Shown: piece after piece, positions 25,251 to 35,162 of the stretch
Layout: every line of letters begins with the position of its first letter
Numbering within the stretch: the first letter of the stretch is position 1
Source of the DNA: Microlunatus sp. Gsoil 973
GTDB taxonomy: Bacteria > Actinomycetota > Actinomycetes > Propionibacteriales > Propionibacteriaceae
Length of the DNA: 64,000 nt
NCBI RefSeq assembly: GCF_009707365.1
Contig: NZ_CP046122.1
Location: 3,720,001-3,784,000 of the forward strand
Direction: 5' to 3'
The notes under the pieces: generated by a model
Told to the model about the DNA's origin: nothing
Databases searched by the model: none
Seen by the model: only the letters and a program-made list of their open reading frames with translations
Translations under genes and position numbers: made by a program

Positions 25251-26879
25251 ATGGGCTTCGTCGACGAACTCATACGGGCGCGCGAGGACTACGAGCGCGG
25301 CGACTGGGCCCGCGCGCTCGACACCTGGTCGGGCCTCGACGCCGACGAGATGGATGCTTCGGACCTGCGCGCGGCAGCAGCCTCCGCCTACCTGCTCGGC
25401 CGGGTCGCTGCCGCGATCGACTACTACCAGCGTGGGTTCCGGCTGAGCAACGGCACCGGTGATCCGGCGGGCGCGGCACGCTGCGCATTCCATCTGTCGA
25501 TGATCCACGCCACTGCCGGCGAGCCGTCACTCGCCGCGGGTTGGACGGCTCGGGCGGCCCAGGTCGTCGGAGGGCTCGACGACGACGCCGTCGAACAGGG
25601 CTACCTCGCCTTCCTGGTGATGTTCCAACACCTGGCGGAGAGGGCTTGGCCGACTGCTGCCGCACTCGCCGCCCGCGCGACCGGGCTCGGCCGGCTGCAT
25701 CGCGATCCCGATCTGCTGGCGCTCGGGCTGTGTTCAATGGGCCGGATCGACATCTATTCCGGCCGGGTCGACGACGGGCTGACGGCCCTCGACGAGGCGA
25801 TGGCCGTGCTGACGGCCGGCGAGGTGTCCCCTGGGGTCTGCGGGAACGTCTACTGCACCGCCATCGAGGGCTGTCAGGAGATCGCGGAGTTCGGCCGGGT
25901 GGCGGAGTGGACGTCGGCGCTCCACCGCTGGTGCGCCGCCCTGCCCGGGCTGGTCACCTTCACCGGGCAATGCTCGGTCCACCGTGGCCAGGTGATGCGG
26001 CTGCGCGGTGCGTTCGCTCAGGCTCTCGACGAGTTCGAGCACGCGATCGAGCGGTATCGACACGCAGACTCGCTGCCGGCCGCCGGTTTGGCGGAGTCGG
26101 AACGCGGAGATGTCCTCCGGGTGATGGGTGACTACACGGCCGCGGACGCCGCCTACCAACGGTCGGCCGAGCTGGGCCTCGACCCGCAACCCGGGCTCGC
26201 GCTGCTCTGGCTGGCCACCGGGCGGCCGGAAGCCGCCGTCGGGGCCGTCCGCCGGCTGCTCGCCGAGCAGACCGAGCCGACGGCTGGCTGCCGGCTGCTG
26301 CCCGCCGCCGTCGAGGTCCTGCTTGCCGCCGGGTCCGTCGAGGAGGCTCGGACCGCCGCGACCGCACTCGATGAGGTGGCGACCCGGTTGGGGACCTCCG
26401 CCGTGCAGGCGATGGCCGCCTACGCCGATGGTGCCGTGGAACTGGCGGTCGGCGATGCCGCGGGATCACTGCCGTACCTCCGCAAGGCTGCTCAGTTGTG
26501 GGGGCGGGTGGACAGCCCGTACGAGGTCGCTCGCACCCGGGTGCTGATCGGCCGCGCACTCGGCACAATGGGCGACGGCGGCTCAGCCGAGACCGAGTTC
26601 CGCACCGCCACGGCGACCTTCGCTGCCCTCGGTGCCGCACCCGCGGCGGCCGAGACCGAGCGGCTGCTCCTTCCCGACACACCCCCGGGAGGGCTGACGG
26701 TCCGCGAGGCCCAGGTCCTCCGGTTGGTCGCGGAGGGCCGCAGCAACGCCGCGATCGCGACCGAACTGGTGCTCAGCGAGAAGACGGTGGCCCGGCACCT
26801 GTCCAACATCTTCACCAAGCTCGACGTCGGCTCCCGGACCGCTGCCGCCGCCTACGCCTTCGAGCACCACCTCATCTGA
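25251..26879 (+). CDS. LuxR-type regulator with TPR-rich N-terminal part
   Basis: A 542-residue transcriptional regulator. About 450 residues of helical, Ala-rich TPR-like repeats are followed by a LuxR helix-turn-helix at about residues 478-540 ([18 protein letters not shown], then [17 protein letters not shown]). There is no ATPase P-loop, so it is not a full MalT/LAL protein. ATG 25251 follows CAGGAGG. It likely regulates the monooxygenase upstream or an adjacent gene; no direct evidence. Confidence 0.85.
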   Translation: MGFVDELIRAREDYERGDWARALDTWSGLDADEMDASDLRAAAASAYLLGRVAAAIDYYQRGFRLSNGTGDPAGAARCAFHLSMIHATAGEPSLAAGWTARAAQVVGGLDDDAVEQGYLAFLVMFQHLAERAWPTAAALAARATGLGRLHRDPDLLALGLCSMGRIDIYSGRVDDGLTALDEAMAVLTAGEVSPGVCGNVYCTAIEGCQEIAEFGRVAEWTSALHRWCAALPGLVTFTGQCSVHRGQVMRLRGAFAQALDEFEHAIERYRHADSLPAAGLAESERGDVLRVMGDYTAADAAYQRSAELGLDPQPGLALLWLATGRPEAAVGAVRRLLAEQTEPTAGCRLLPAAVEVLLAAGSVEEARTAATALDEVATRLGTSAVQAMAAYADGAVELAVGDAAGSLPYLRKAAQLWGRVDSPYEVARTRVLIGRALGTMGDGGSAETEFRTATATFAALGAAPAAAETERLLLPDTPPGGLTVREAQVLRLVAEGRSNAAIATELVLSEKTVARHLSNIFTKLDVGSRTAAAAYAFEHHLI

Positions 26880-26917
26880 AACCACTCACCGACCCGACGC
26901 GGCGCGGCGGCACGACC

Positions 26918-27985
26918 TCACGGCTTGCGACCAACGACGGCGCCGTTCGCTCCTGCCGCCTCGAACCAGACGGTGCGAGTGTCCTGGAACCCCAGGTCGT
27001 CCAGCCACCGTCGGTACTCGGCCGGCGTGTAGTTGCGGCCCTCTGTCTCGACCAGCATGTTCAGGCTCATCATGGCGGCGGCCGGCGGACCGGTCCGTTC
27101 ATCGTTGACCAGCAACTCCGAGATGATCACCTGCCCGCCCCCGGGCAGGGCTTCCCAGCATTTTCCGAGGATCGAACGGCAGTCGTCCTCCGCCCAGTCA
27201 TGCAAGATCATCGACAACAGGATCGTGTCATGACCCGCCGGCAACGAGGGGTCGGCGAAGAAGTCGCCGGCCGTCGTCTGGATCCTCTCGGCGAGACCCG
27301 CTTCCTTGATCTTTCGGGCCGCGATCTCGCAGACCATCGGCAGTTCGAAGACTGTCGCGGTCAGGCCGGGATGCTGCCGGCACAGTTCGATGTCGAATGC
27401 TGCCGAGCCACCTCCGACATCCAGCAAGCGGCGCGTTCCGCTCAGGTCGACTGCGGTTCCCAGCGTGCGGGCTGTGAAGGTGGAGAGCGAGTGCATGGCC
27501 TCCCAGAACACCGCAAGCAGTTCCGGATCCTCGCCGTCGAAGAGTGAGCTCTGCCGGTCCGGATCCCAGGTGATGGGGCGGTTGGTACGGATGCCGTCGG
27601 TGAGCTTGCCCCAGGCCGGGTACAGCCGACGGTCGAGCATCTCCACCCAGCCGCCGAAGTCGTACGGCTTGCCGCGGACCAGGAACTCCTCGGCGAGCGG
27701 GCTGTTGACGTAGCGGCCGTTGGTCCTCGCCAGAAGCCCGAGTGCGGCACAGCCGGTGAGCAGCATGTCGGCCGGTCGCGGGTGGATTCCGAGCGTTTCG
27801 GCAAGCTCTGCGCTCGTCGTACCTGCCGTGCCGGACAGCCGGGAGAACAGGTCGAGGTCATGGGCTGCGGCGAGCGTCTTGAACGCCCAGAAGCCGGTCG
27901 TCAGTTGCATCAAGGGGACGGGCGACAACGCCTGATCGGTGCCGGCCGTCGCGGCGACTTTCACAGAATCATCGTTGGACACCAC
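26918..27985 (-). CDS. SAM-dependent O-methyltransferase (plant/acetylserotonin type)
   Basis: A 355-residue methyltransferase. The N-terminal winged-helix dimerisation domain (about 20-110) is followed by the SAM motif RLLDVGGGSAAFDIEL near residue 183 and the catalytic His in MILHDWAEDD near 257. This layout is shared by O-methyltransferases of polyketide, phenazine and hydroxyneurosporene-like pathways. GTG 27985 (or the adjacent GTG 27982) is tentative because no good ribosome site is visible. It lies 67 bp downstream of the MocR regulator on the same strand. Substrate unknown. Confidence 0.8.
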   Translation of the reverse strand: MVSNDDSVKVAATAGTDQALSPVPLMQLTTGFWAFKTLAAAHDLDLFSRLSGTAGTTSAELAETLGIHPRPADMLLTGCAALGLLARTNGRYVNSPLAEEFLVRGKPYDFGGWVEMLDRRLYPAWGKLTDGIRTNRPITWDPDRQSSLFDGEDPELLAVFWEAMHSLSTFTARTLGTAVDLSGTRRLLDVGGGSAAFDIELCRQHPGLTATVFELPMVCEIAARKIKEAGLAERIQTTAGDFFADPSLPAGHDTILLSMILHDWAEDDCRSILGKCWEALPGGGQVIISELLVNDERTGPPAAAMMSLNMLVETEGRNYTPAEYRRWLDDLGFQDTRTVWFEAAGANGAVVGRKP

Positions 27986-28052
27986 GCCGAAGTTAGGCGC
28001 TGACGGGACGGGTCGGGAGGTCCACAGCAGACCCAATGGCACTGGGCCAGTG

Positions 28053-29489
28053 CTAGCTGCCAACCCTGGATTCCCTCCGGTCGATGGCATCTCGGAGCAC
28101 GCGCAGGCCGCCGGCGATCTTCTCCTCCGGTATCGCGCCGAACCCGAACACCAGTCCGGGCCGGGTCGGTTCGAAGGAGAGGTCCTGCACGGTGGCCAAC
28201 GCCACGCCGTGATCGGCCGCACGTCGCACCCAGCCGGCGACATCGGCGTGGTCCGACCGCGCCCAGGCGGCCAGGTGGAGGCCGGCGACTGACGGGATCC
28301 GCATGAGCACGTCGTCGAACCGGGAGTCCAGCAGGTCGGCGAGCCGATCACGCCGAGCCAGGTACGTCCGGCGCATGTGCCGGATGTGGGCGGCCAGCCG
28401 GCCCTCGTCGATGAACCCGGCGAGCGCTCCCTGGAGCGCAACAGGGCCGTGCCAATCGGCGACGAATCGGGCCCTGCGCAGCGCAGTCACCAACCCGGGC
28501 GGGACGACGCAGTAGCCCAGCCGCAACGACGGAAGCATGGTCTTGGAGAACGAGCCGACATAGACGACGCGGCCTGACCGGTCGAGGCTGTGCAACGCAT
28601 CGAGCGGTCGCCCGGCGAACCGGAAGTCACTGTCGTAGTCGTCCTCCACGACGGCAGCGTCGTTGTCCCCCGCCCACTCCAGCAGCGCAGAGCGCCGCGC
28701 CAACGACATCCGAACGCCGAGCGGGAACTGGTGCGCGGGTGTGACGTACACCAGCTTGGCGTTCGACGGGAGCTCGCTGACCACCAGGCCGTCGGTGTCG
28801 ACCGGCACGCTGGCGACGTCGGCACGGGCCGCCTGGAGTGCTCGCCGGACCGCGGGATAACCCGGATCCTCCACTGCTGCGACATCTCCCGGCTGCAACA
28901 GGACCTGGGCAAGCAACGAAACCGCCTGCTGGACGCCGTTGGTGACGACGACGTCGTCGGCGCCGACGGTCAGCCCGCGACTGACCGCGAGGTGTCGCGC
29001 GATGGCCGCGCGGAGAGCGGCCTCGCCCTGCGGGTCGGCGTACCGACCTCCCTCAACAGTCCGTCGTAGTTCGCCGACGATCAGCCGCCGCAGCGTGGAG
29101 AACGGGAAGGCGGTCGAATCCGGCAGACCGGTCCGGAAGTCGAAGGCATATTCGGTGCCCGAGGCTCGCGGACTCTCCCACGATTCGTCCTCCCACCACG
29201 GCAGGGGCCGTAGGGCTGACGGCACCTTGCGCGCCCGGTTGATCGGCTGGACATCGGATGCCACGAACGTGCCCACGCCGGCGCGTGCCCGCAGGTAACC
29301 CTCGGCCGTCAGATGCTCGAAGGCGGTGATCACCGTGTTCCGGGAGACGCCCAGCGACGCGGCAAGGTCGCGACTGGACGGCAGGGCATCGCCTGCCGTG
29401 AGCCGGCCCGCCAGGATGGCGTCCCTGATCTGTTGGAACACCTGGCGGGTGATCGGTTCTCCCGGGATCAGCGACAGGTGAATGTCCAT
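28053..29489 (-). CDS. MocR/PdxR-type regulator (GntR helix-turn-helix plus aminotransferase fold)
   Basis: A 478-residue regulator. The GntR-type winged helix is at about residues 10-75 (GDALPSSRDLAASLGVSRNT, in outline). Residues about 115-478 form a fold-type I aminotransferase domain, with the PLP-binding Lys near residue 315 in YVGSFSKTMLPSLRLGY and NGVQQAVSLLAQVL upstream. These proteins sense PLP or amino-acid adducts, commonly to control pdxST or amino-acid genes. No pdx gene is nearby, so the target is open. GAGG precedes the ATG at 29489. Confidence 0.88.
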   Translation of the reverse strand: MDIHLSLIPGEPITRQVFQQIRDAILAGRLTAGDALPSSRDLAASLGVSRNTVITAFEHLTAEGYLRARAGVGTFVASDVQPINRARKVPSALRPLPWWEDESWESPRASGTEYAFDFRTGLPDSTAFPFSTLRRLIVGELRRTVEGGRYADPQGEAALRAAIARHLAVSRGLTVGADDVVVTNGVQQAVSLLAQVLLQPGDVAAVEDPGYPAVRRALQAARADVASVPVDTDGLVVSELPSNAKLVYVTPAHQFPLGVRMSLARRSALLEWAGDNDAAVVEDDYDSDFRFAGRPLDALHSLDRSGRVVYVGSFSKTMLPSLRLGYCVVPPGLVTALRRARFVADWHGPVALQGALAGFIDEGRLAAHIRHMRRTYLARRDRLADLLDSRFDDVLMRIPSVAGLHLAAWARSDHADVAGWVRRAADHGVALATVQDLSFEPTRPGLVFGFGAIPEEKIAGGLRVLRDAIDRRESRVGS

Positions 29490-29725
29490 GTCAACCTCGC
29501 GATGCGATCGGCGGCCTTCGCTGGGCGCAGACTCCGGCGGAACGGTCGCAGGTCGACCGACGCGCCCAGATCGATTCTGTCCCGTATCCGGGTCGTTATG
29601 GGGTCGAGACCGGACCAGTGAAGCTGGTGCCGAATCGGTTCCACCGTCCGTCGGTCATGGCTTCTAACCTGCTCGAACCGGACACCGCGCCGGACACCAC
29701 GGCGCCGGATAGTGCAGGAGGTTCC

Positions 29726-30232
29726 ATGAGATCACTTCGCGTCGGCTGCACCGCCGTCACCGGAGTCACCGTCCTCGCCGGCGTTCTTGCGTACACGTCG
29801 CTGGCGGCCGCGCAACCGCGCTGTCGGGACATCTCAGCGACTATTCGCGACAAGGTCGTCACCGAGGGTTGCCCACCGCTTACCGAGGCGTGTGTGATCG
29901 GCACGGTCGAGGGCAGACACGGCTTCACCGGAACAACCGTTTTCGTGCTCGGCTCCCGGGGCGAGGCTCCGCCCACAGCACCTGATCAACGACCGGTGAG
30001 CGGGACGATCACGTACACCTTCCGGGATCGGTCGACCCTCACCGCCCTCGAGACGAGCATCGGCAACGTCAACCAGGAGACCGGTGCCGGCCACGCGGGC
30101 GGCACACAGCAGTTCACCGGTGGTACCGGCCGCTATGGGGACTCCACCGGCTTCGCCTACCTCGCCCAGCACTTCGAGGTCGACCACTTCGTCACAAGCG
30201 TCCAGGGCGAGGTCTGTCGCGCCCAGCGCTAG
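29726..30232 (+). CDS. Small secreted beta-rich protein, unknown function
   Basis: A 168-residue protein with a Sec signal peptide (charged start MRSLR, hydrophobic core to about residue 28, cleavage near SLAAA-QP). The mature part has two or three Cys pairs (CRD, CPPLTEAC, EVCRAQR) and glycine-rich strands such as GTGRYGDSTGFAYLAQ, similar in feel to dirigent or allene-oxide-cyclase-like barrels. The ATG at 29726 follows AGGAGG; a longer frame from 29618 was rejected. Stands alone on the plus strand; function not recognised. Confidence 0.65.
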   Translation: MRSLRVGCTAVTGVTVLAGVLAYTSLAAAQPRCRDISATIRDKVVTEGCPPLTEACVIGTVEGRHGFTGTTVFVLGSRGEAPPTAPDQRPVSGTITYTFRDRSTLTALETSIGNVNQETGAGHAGGTQQFTGGTGRYGDSTGFAYLAQHFEVDHFVTSVQGEVCRAQR

Positions 30233-30291
30233 ACCGGACGAACTCCCGCGCACCGGTTCCTGGCCACACCTGCTCGAAGGGAATGATCGAC

Positions 30292-30834
30292 ATGGGTCGG
30301 ATCGTCAACTCCACATTCGTCAGCCTGGACGGCGTGATCAACCACCTGGACAACTGGCACTTCGACTATATCGACGACGAGAGTGACGCCATCGCCCTCG
30401 ACCAGCTTGAGGCCGGCGACGCCATGGTGATGGGGCGACGCACCTATGAGATCTATTCCGGTGCGTGGTCCACCCGTGACAGCGAGTACGCAACCAAGAT
30501 CAACGCGATGCGCAAGTATGTCGTCTCCTGGACGCTGCACAAGGCGCAGTGGACCAACACCACGGTGCTGAGCGGAGACCTTGTTGAGGCGGCGAACAAG
30601 CTGAAGCAAGCGCATGCGCGGGACATCCTGATGCACGGCTACGGGCCGGTCGCCAAGACACTGATGCGCGCAGGTCTGGTGGACGAACTGTGTCTGTGGG
30701 TTCATCCAGTACTGGCCGGCGTCGGGACTGCTGACGACCTGCTGTTCGGTGACGTCCTGCATGCCCGACTCGGTCTGTTGGAGACCAGGACGCTCAAGTC
30801 GGGGGTGGTCGTTCTCCGGTATGGGCCCGTCTGA
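30292..30834 (+). CDS. RibD C-terminal/dihydrofolate reductase family protein
   Basis: A 180-residue protein with the DHFR-like fold of RibD C-terminal domains: the start GRIVNSTFVSLDGVINH, the NADP-loop region AMVMGRRTYE and the end LLETRTLKSGVVVLRY. Such stand-alone proteins are common in actinobacteria and reduce unknown substrates; they are not true folate enzymes as a rule. ATG 30292 is preferred over ATG 30283 because GAAGGGA is better spaced from it. The gene precedes the NmrA-like gene by only 3 bp. Confidence 0.8.
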   Translation: MGRIVNSTFVSLDGVINHLDNWHFDYIDDESDAIALDQLEAGDAMVMGRRTYEIYSGAWSTRDSEYATKINAMRKYVVSWTLHKAQWTNTTVLSGDLVEAANKLKQAHARDILMHGYGPVAKTLMRAGLVDELCLWVHPVLAGVGTADDLLFGDVLHARLGLLETRTLKSGVVVLRYGPV

Positions 30835-30837
30835 GCC

Positions 30838-31807
30838 GTGTCCGATCCGGTGACAGCGGGGACGAGATCGATGTCCGCCGATGATCGTCTTTATCTGATC
30901 ACCGGCGCGACCGGGCACGTTGGTCGGCTGGTCGCTTCCGAGTTGCGACAGAACCGACGCCGGGTACGACTTCTCACCCGGAGTGGCAGCCGCCGGTCAC
31001 CGGCCACCGGCAATGGCGTCGAGCTGGCGCGGATCGAGTCTGATCATGGCGACGGTGTCGACAAGCCCGGCTTGTACCGGGCTCTCGAAGGTGTTGCGGC
31101 CGCATTCCTGGTCTGTGGGGAAACCCCCGCCCGGCCGCAGTTCGAGATGTCGTTCATCGACGCTGCGGCCACTCGCCGCGTCCGTGTGGTCAAGCTGTCC
31201 GCGCTCGGCGCCGGCCCTGACGCGCCGACCTTCCTGCGCTGGCACCACCTGGCCGAGGAGCACCTGCTCCACACGGGCAAGGACTGGACCGTGCTGCGCG
31301 CCAATTCATTGATGGACAACCTGCTTCGTAACGACCGTCACCCGATCGCGGCCGGCCGGTGGCGCAGCACTCTCGGAGCGGCACAAGTCAGCTTTATTGC
31401 CGGCACCGACGTCGCTGCGGCGGCCGCGGTGATGCTCACCGATGACTGCGGTGCGCATGCCGATACGATCCACGAACTGACCGGCCCGCAGGCGCTCACA
31501 GCCCAGGACGTCGCGAACCTCGCCGCCGAAACCGCTCGGCCACCCGGTGGAGGTTATCGACACGCCCCCCGATGAGCTCCACAGGGCGCTGATCCGGCGC
31601 GGAGGCCCGGAGAGCCTCGCCGCCGGCGTCGCGGAGCTGCACGCGTACTTCCGATCCGGCGCCGCTGCCGCCGTAACGGACACGCTCCAGCGGGTCCTGG
31701 GCCGGCCGGCGACCACGCTGGCGGAATACTTGACCGACCACCGTGCGGAGTTCACCGCCACCGCTGCGACACCGACCGATGAGATGAGACCACCGGATGA
31801 ACATTGA
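30838..31807 (+). pseudogene. NmrA-like NAD(P)-binding gene with a 1-nt frameshift
   Basis: An atypical SDR of the NmrA type that begins at GTG 30838, with the dinucleotide site LITGATGHVGRLVASEL near residue 18. Homology continues through LTGPQALTAQDVANLAAET and then breaks: the reading frame enters PPGGGYRHAPR and stops at 31573-31575. The expected C-terminal half (LGHPVEVIDTPPDELHRAL, TLAEYLTDHRAEF) continues in the next frame to 31807. Removing one base in the ACCGCTC stretch near 31533 would join them into about 322 residues. Either a recent mutation or a base-calling error. The second part overlaps the DUF1772 start. Confidence 0.75.
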
Positions 31808-32333
31808 GCACACGTCCGATGCGGCCGGCCTCGGCGGTCCCCCACTGATCGCCAGTCTCGCTCTGGCCGGCGCGATCATTCTCACCGGCGTCGTCACCGG
31901 AGTGCTTGCGCTCTACGCGCATACGATCATGCCCGCACTCCGCACCACCGATGACCGGACCTTCGTCGGCGCCTACCAGGCTCTTGACCGAGCGGTCTAC
32001 AACCCCTGGTTCATGGGCAGCTTCTTCGGTGCGTTGATCTTGACCGGAGTGTCGGCCGCAACCCACCTGACAGCGGGACCGGCCTTCCCGCTGGTTGCGG
32101 CCGCGTTCCTTCTCTACCTCGGTGTCGTCCTGATCACCATGATCATCCACGTCCCGCTCAACAATGCGATCAGTGCCGCCGGTGACCCGGACCGCATCCC
32201 CGACCTCTCCCAAGTACGACGGAACTTCCACGAAGCCCGCTGGGTGGCCTGGCACCTGGTGCGCACGATCCTCGGCGTGTGCGCCTTCGTGCTGCTCGTT
32301 GTGGCCGGCACCCTGCAGAGTCGCGGACGCTGA
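31797..32333 (+). CDS. DUF1772 (anthrone oxygenase-like) membrane protein
   Basis: A 178-residue membrane protein with four hydrophobic segments (about residues 14-38, 65-85, 90-115 and 155-175) and the charged motif LNNAIS after the third, typical of DUF1772 proteins. Some relatives are described as anthrone oxygenases, but most have no known role. The ATG at 31797 overlaps the end of the frameshifted NmrA-like gene by 11 bp, so the two were probably co-translated. Confidence 0.75.
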   Translation: MNIEHTSDAAGLGGPPLIASLALAGAIILTGVVTGVLALYAHTIMPALRTTDDRTFVGAYQALDRAVYNPWFMGSFFGALILTGVSAATHLTAGPAFPLVAAAFLLYLGVVLITMIIHVPLNNAISAAGDPDRIPDLSQVRRNFHEARWVAWHLVRTILGVCAFVLLVVAGTLQSRGR

Positions 32334-32430
32334 CCGGTTGAACACGTCACCAGGCGTCCGCCACTGGTGTCGTCGAGGTCGGCGTCGATGATCAGGACCG
32401 CCGTCGAGGCTCTCGCAGTAGGCTCCAGGC

Positions 32431-33069
32431 GTGCGAAGCAGTCAGTCACTCGATCGGAAGGATCGCGATCTGGCTGCGCTGGCTGTACTGGCCATGTTGG
32501 CTGTCGGTCCGCGCCACCCGTACGACATCCACAGGCTGCTGCTCGAGACCGGAAAGGTCTTCGTCACCGGACTTCCCCGGAGCCTCTATCACGCCGTCAG
32601 CCGGCTGGAGAAGGAACGACTGATCAAGCCAATCGGCACGCAGCGTCAGGTCGGACGTCCGGAGCGGACGGTGTACGCGCTCACCGCGGCGGGCCGCGCC
32701 GAGGCCCGACGACGGGTCGAAGTGCTGCTGCGGACTCCCACGTCGGATACTGACATCACCTATGCCGCGCTCTCCTTCCTTGCGGTCCTGGAGCGCGGCC
32801 AGGCGGTCGCCGCCCTCCATGCGCGGACCGAAAAGCTCTCGGAGACCATTGAACGGCTCACCGCCGACCTCGCCGGTGCTAATACGGTGCAGCCACTGTT
32901 GCTGGTCGAATCGGAGTACGAGTTGGCACGCCTGCGCGCCGAACGGGACTGGATGTCCGAGATCGCCGAGGAGATCGCCTCCGGTCGTCTGGAATGGCTC
33001 GATGCCTTCCCTCCGGAAGACGATCCCGAAGACGGTTCTGCTGGCGCAACGACGGCTGGTGGTTCTTAG
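32431..33069 (+). CDS. PadR family transcriptional regulator
   Basis: A 212-residue regulator. The PadR winged helix is at about residues 15-85 (LAVLAMLAVGPRHPYDIHRLL in outline; SLYHAVSRLEKERLIKP; GRPERTVYALTAAGRAE). A C-terminal coiled-coil dimerisation region follows. GTG 32431 is the likely start. It converges with the SDR-like gene and lies 97 bp after the DUF1772 gene. It may regulate the preceding small-oxidoreductase group. Confidence 0.85.
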   Translation: MRSSQSLDRKDRDLAALAVLAMLAVGPRHPYDIHRLLLETGKVFVTGLPRSLYHAVSRLEKERLIKPIGTQRQVGRPERTVYALTAAGRAEARRRVEVLLRTPTSDTDITYAALSFLAVLERGQAVAALHARTEKLSETIERLTADLAGANTVQPLLLVESEYELARLRAERDWMSEIAEEIASGRLEWLDAFPPEDDPEDGSAGATTAGGS

Positions 33070-33117
33070 CCGACGCTTCGGATCGACGTCGCCGACCCGG
33101 GCGTCGATCGACGTCGG

Positions 33118-33747
33118 TCAGCGGCGCCTGGCTCCGGTGACTTCGATGGCCCGCTGCTTCAGTTCATCGTCGGCGACGACGTCCAGCAGACTGGCGGCCA
33201 GGTCGGCGCGGGTCAGCTCGTTCGCACCGCCGACGAAGTCCTGACCGCCGGGCATCCTCACCACCGATCCGACGGCGGGCTTGTCGACCAGCCGGTTCGC
33301 CCGGACGATCCGCCAGTCCAATGGGGATTGCTGCAGCACCGACTCCATGTTGCGGGCGTCCGCGTACGAATGGCGCAGCAGCATCCGAATGAACGCAACA
33401 GCCAGTCTCGGCCTGGTCGCCACCAGCGCGTGGCTGCTGGTCACCACCACCCTGTTCACCTGGTTGTCGATCATCGCCTGCACCAGGTTCCGGGTGACCT
33501 GCTCGGCGACCGACGTCTGTTTGAGGTCCGGGGCCGCCACGATCGAGATGGCTGCGTCGTGCCCGGCGACCCGCGAGAGGTCATCGACGGACAGCCCGTC
33601 CCCGGGCACCACCTCCAACTGCGGATGACGGGTCGCGACAGCCTCAGGACGCCGAGTGAACGCGGTCACTGCATGCCCACGACCCAGCGCCTGCTGCACC
33701 ACGAGACTTCCGGTTCGCCCGGTCGCCCCGACAATGAACAATCTCAT
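33118..33747 (-). CDS. NAD(P)-binding SDR-like protein (NmrA/BVR-B type)
   Basis: A 209-residue atypical short-chain dehydrogenase. The N-terminal GATGRTGSLVVQQAL and the later segment DWRIVRANRLVDKP fit the biliverdin reductase B/NAD(P)H-binding family; no classical YxxxK catalytic pair stands out. The ATG at 33747 follows GAGGAGG. The upstream region carries an AGTGCGCACT palindrome. Function unknown; relatives act as quinone or flavin reductases or redox sensors. Confidence 0.8.
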   Translation of the reverse strand: MRLFIVGATGRTGSLVVQQALGRGHAVTAFTRRPEAVATRHPQLEVVPGDGLSVDDLSRVAGHDAAISIVAAPDLKQTSVAEQVTRNLVQAMIDNQVNRVVVTSSHALVATRPRLAVAFIRMLLRHSYADARNMESVLQQSPLDWRIVRANRLVDKPAVGSVVRMPGGQDFVGGANELTRADLAASLLDVVADDELKQRAIEVTGARRR

Positions 33748-33767
33748 CGCAACCTCCTCGATATAGC

Positions 33768-33777
33768 AGTGCGCACT
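33768..33777. promoter_or_regulatory. Palindrome AGTGCGCACT upstream of the SDR-like gene
   Basis: A perfect 10-bp palindrome with near-symmetrical flanks (TAGC on the left, ACTG on the right), about 20 bp upstream of the start codon. Its place is right for an operator of a TetR-, HxlR- or PadR-type repressor. No regulator gene is divergent from it; the nearest candidate is the PadR gene at 32431. Confidence 0.45.
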
Positions 33778-33881
33778 ACTGCATCATGCCATATGCGGAG
33801 GTCCAGCTACTCGCGCGCCGGTCCAACTGCGGGTCAACAGCGACAGCGGATGATCTCTGACAGGGACGTCGCTGTCACAGA

Positions 33882-35162
33882 TCATCCAAGGTTTGTTCGG
33901 AGATACGGGATGGTCTGCGGACCCTCGGGAAGCACACACGCGCGGGCCTCCGGCCCGGCACTGACAAGCCCGGATTCGACACTCGCGGAGATATCAGCGG
34001 TCGCGCCGAGGTGGACGCCGGCAAGTTGGTCGACGGTCAGGAAGTCGTTGTGCACAACGACAGTCGCCTTGTCCAGCACTCTGGCGAGAACCTGGACCTG
34101 CCACTGATCCGGTCGGGCATTGGCGCCGTCACCGAAGGTGGCGACCAGGCCCCCGAGGTCGGGAGCACTGCTCAGCAGCTCATAGAACAGCCCGTGCTCG
34201 GGAAACCCGTCACGGCACTCGCCTGCGGCGATGATCAAACCGCCCGGCCGTACGATGGTCGCCGCCGCCGACATCCCCTTGACCAGCTGATAGAGGTTCT
34301 GGTCGAGCGGATAGCCGGAGTTGGTGGTGACGATCACGTCGAACAACTGATCAACCGGCGCCATCGCCACCCGGCGAGCGAATTCCCGGGCAACCGCGTG
34401 CATCGCCAACACCTCACCGCCGAAGGCGGCGACGACCTGATGATCACCGTTCAACACGACATCGAACGCGTAGTCCACCCCGGTTGCGGCGGCGATGGCT
34501 CGAACGTCGTCATGGACCGGATTGCCTTCACACACACCCCACGTCGCCTGCGGATCTCCGATCCGGGACGCGTCATGCAGCGTCAGCACGGTTTCCAGCC
34601 CGGCGAGCCCGGGAGCCACCATTTTCGGGCCGCCACTGAAGCCGGCGAAGAAGTGCGGCTCGACGAATCCGGTCGTGATCCGCACATCGGCCTCGCACCA
34701 GCGCGTGTTCAACCAGACCGGGACGTCGCGCCCGTGCACACCGCACCAGGTCAGCGACGACGGGTCACGTGCGTCATGATCAATGATCTCCAGTGAACCG
34801 GCCAACTCCGTGCCGAGCATCGCCTGCAGTTCGTCGGCAGTGGTGCCGCGGTGAGTGCCGGTCGCGACGATCACGACGACGTTCGCGGTATCGGTGAGTC
34901 CGTCCAACTCCTCGAGCACGGCCCCGAGCATGAGCTCTCGGGGCTGCGGCCTGGTGACGTCGCAGATCGCAATCGCGACCGTCTGACCCGGGCGGACGAT
35001 CTCGCGCAGAGGTGGACCGGAGGCGGGCTCTGCTAACGCGCGGCGGAGCATGCCCCGGACATCCTTCGCCCCGGCCATCGACTGCGGTGTGATCACGGCG
35101 GTGTCGTCGGGAACACTGACCTCAAGCCGTCGCTCGCCATAGGCAAGACCCACCTGCTTCAT
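33882..35162 (-). CDS. LarA-family nickel-pincer racemase homologue
   Basis: A 426-residue protein of the lactate racemase family. It shows the N-terminal DVTRPQP motif (near residue 69), the His-containing ATGTHRG segment, [21 protein letters not shown] with the conserved Lys near residue 176 that carries the nickel-pincer cofactor in LarA, and [19 protein letters not shown] in the C-terminal half. Relatives racemise lactate or other short 2-hydroxyacids such as malate. The larB, larC and larE cofactor genes are not in the window. ATG 35162 overlaps the malate synthase stop as ATGA, so it is the last gene of the long operon. True substrate unknown. Confidence 0.85.
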   Translation of the reverse strand: MKQVGLAYGERRLEVSVPDDTAVITPQSMAGAKDVRGMLRRALAEPASGPPLREIVRPGQTVAIAICDVTRPQPRELMLGAVLEELDGLTDTANVVVIVATGTHRGTTADELQAMLGTELAGSLEIIDHDARDPSSLTWCGVHGRDVPVWLNTRWCEADVRITTGFVEPHFFAGFSGGPKMVAPGLAGLETVLTLHDASRIGDPQATWGVCEGNPVHDDVRAIAAATGVDYAFDVVLNGDHQVVAAFGGEVLAMHAVAREFARRVAMAPVDQLFDVIVTTNSGYPLDQNLYQLVKGMSAAATIVRPGGLIIAAGECRDGFPEHGLFYELLSSAPDLGGLVATFGDGANARPDQWQVQVLARVLDKATVVVHNDFLTVDQLAGVHLGATADISASVESGLVSAGPEARACVLPEGPQTIPYLRTNLG

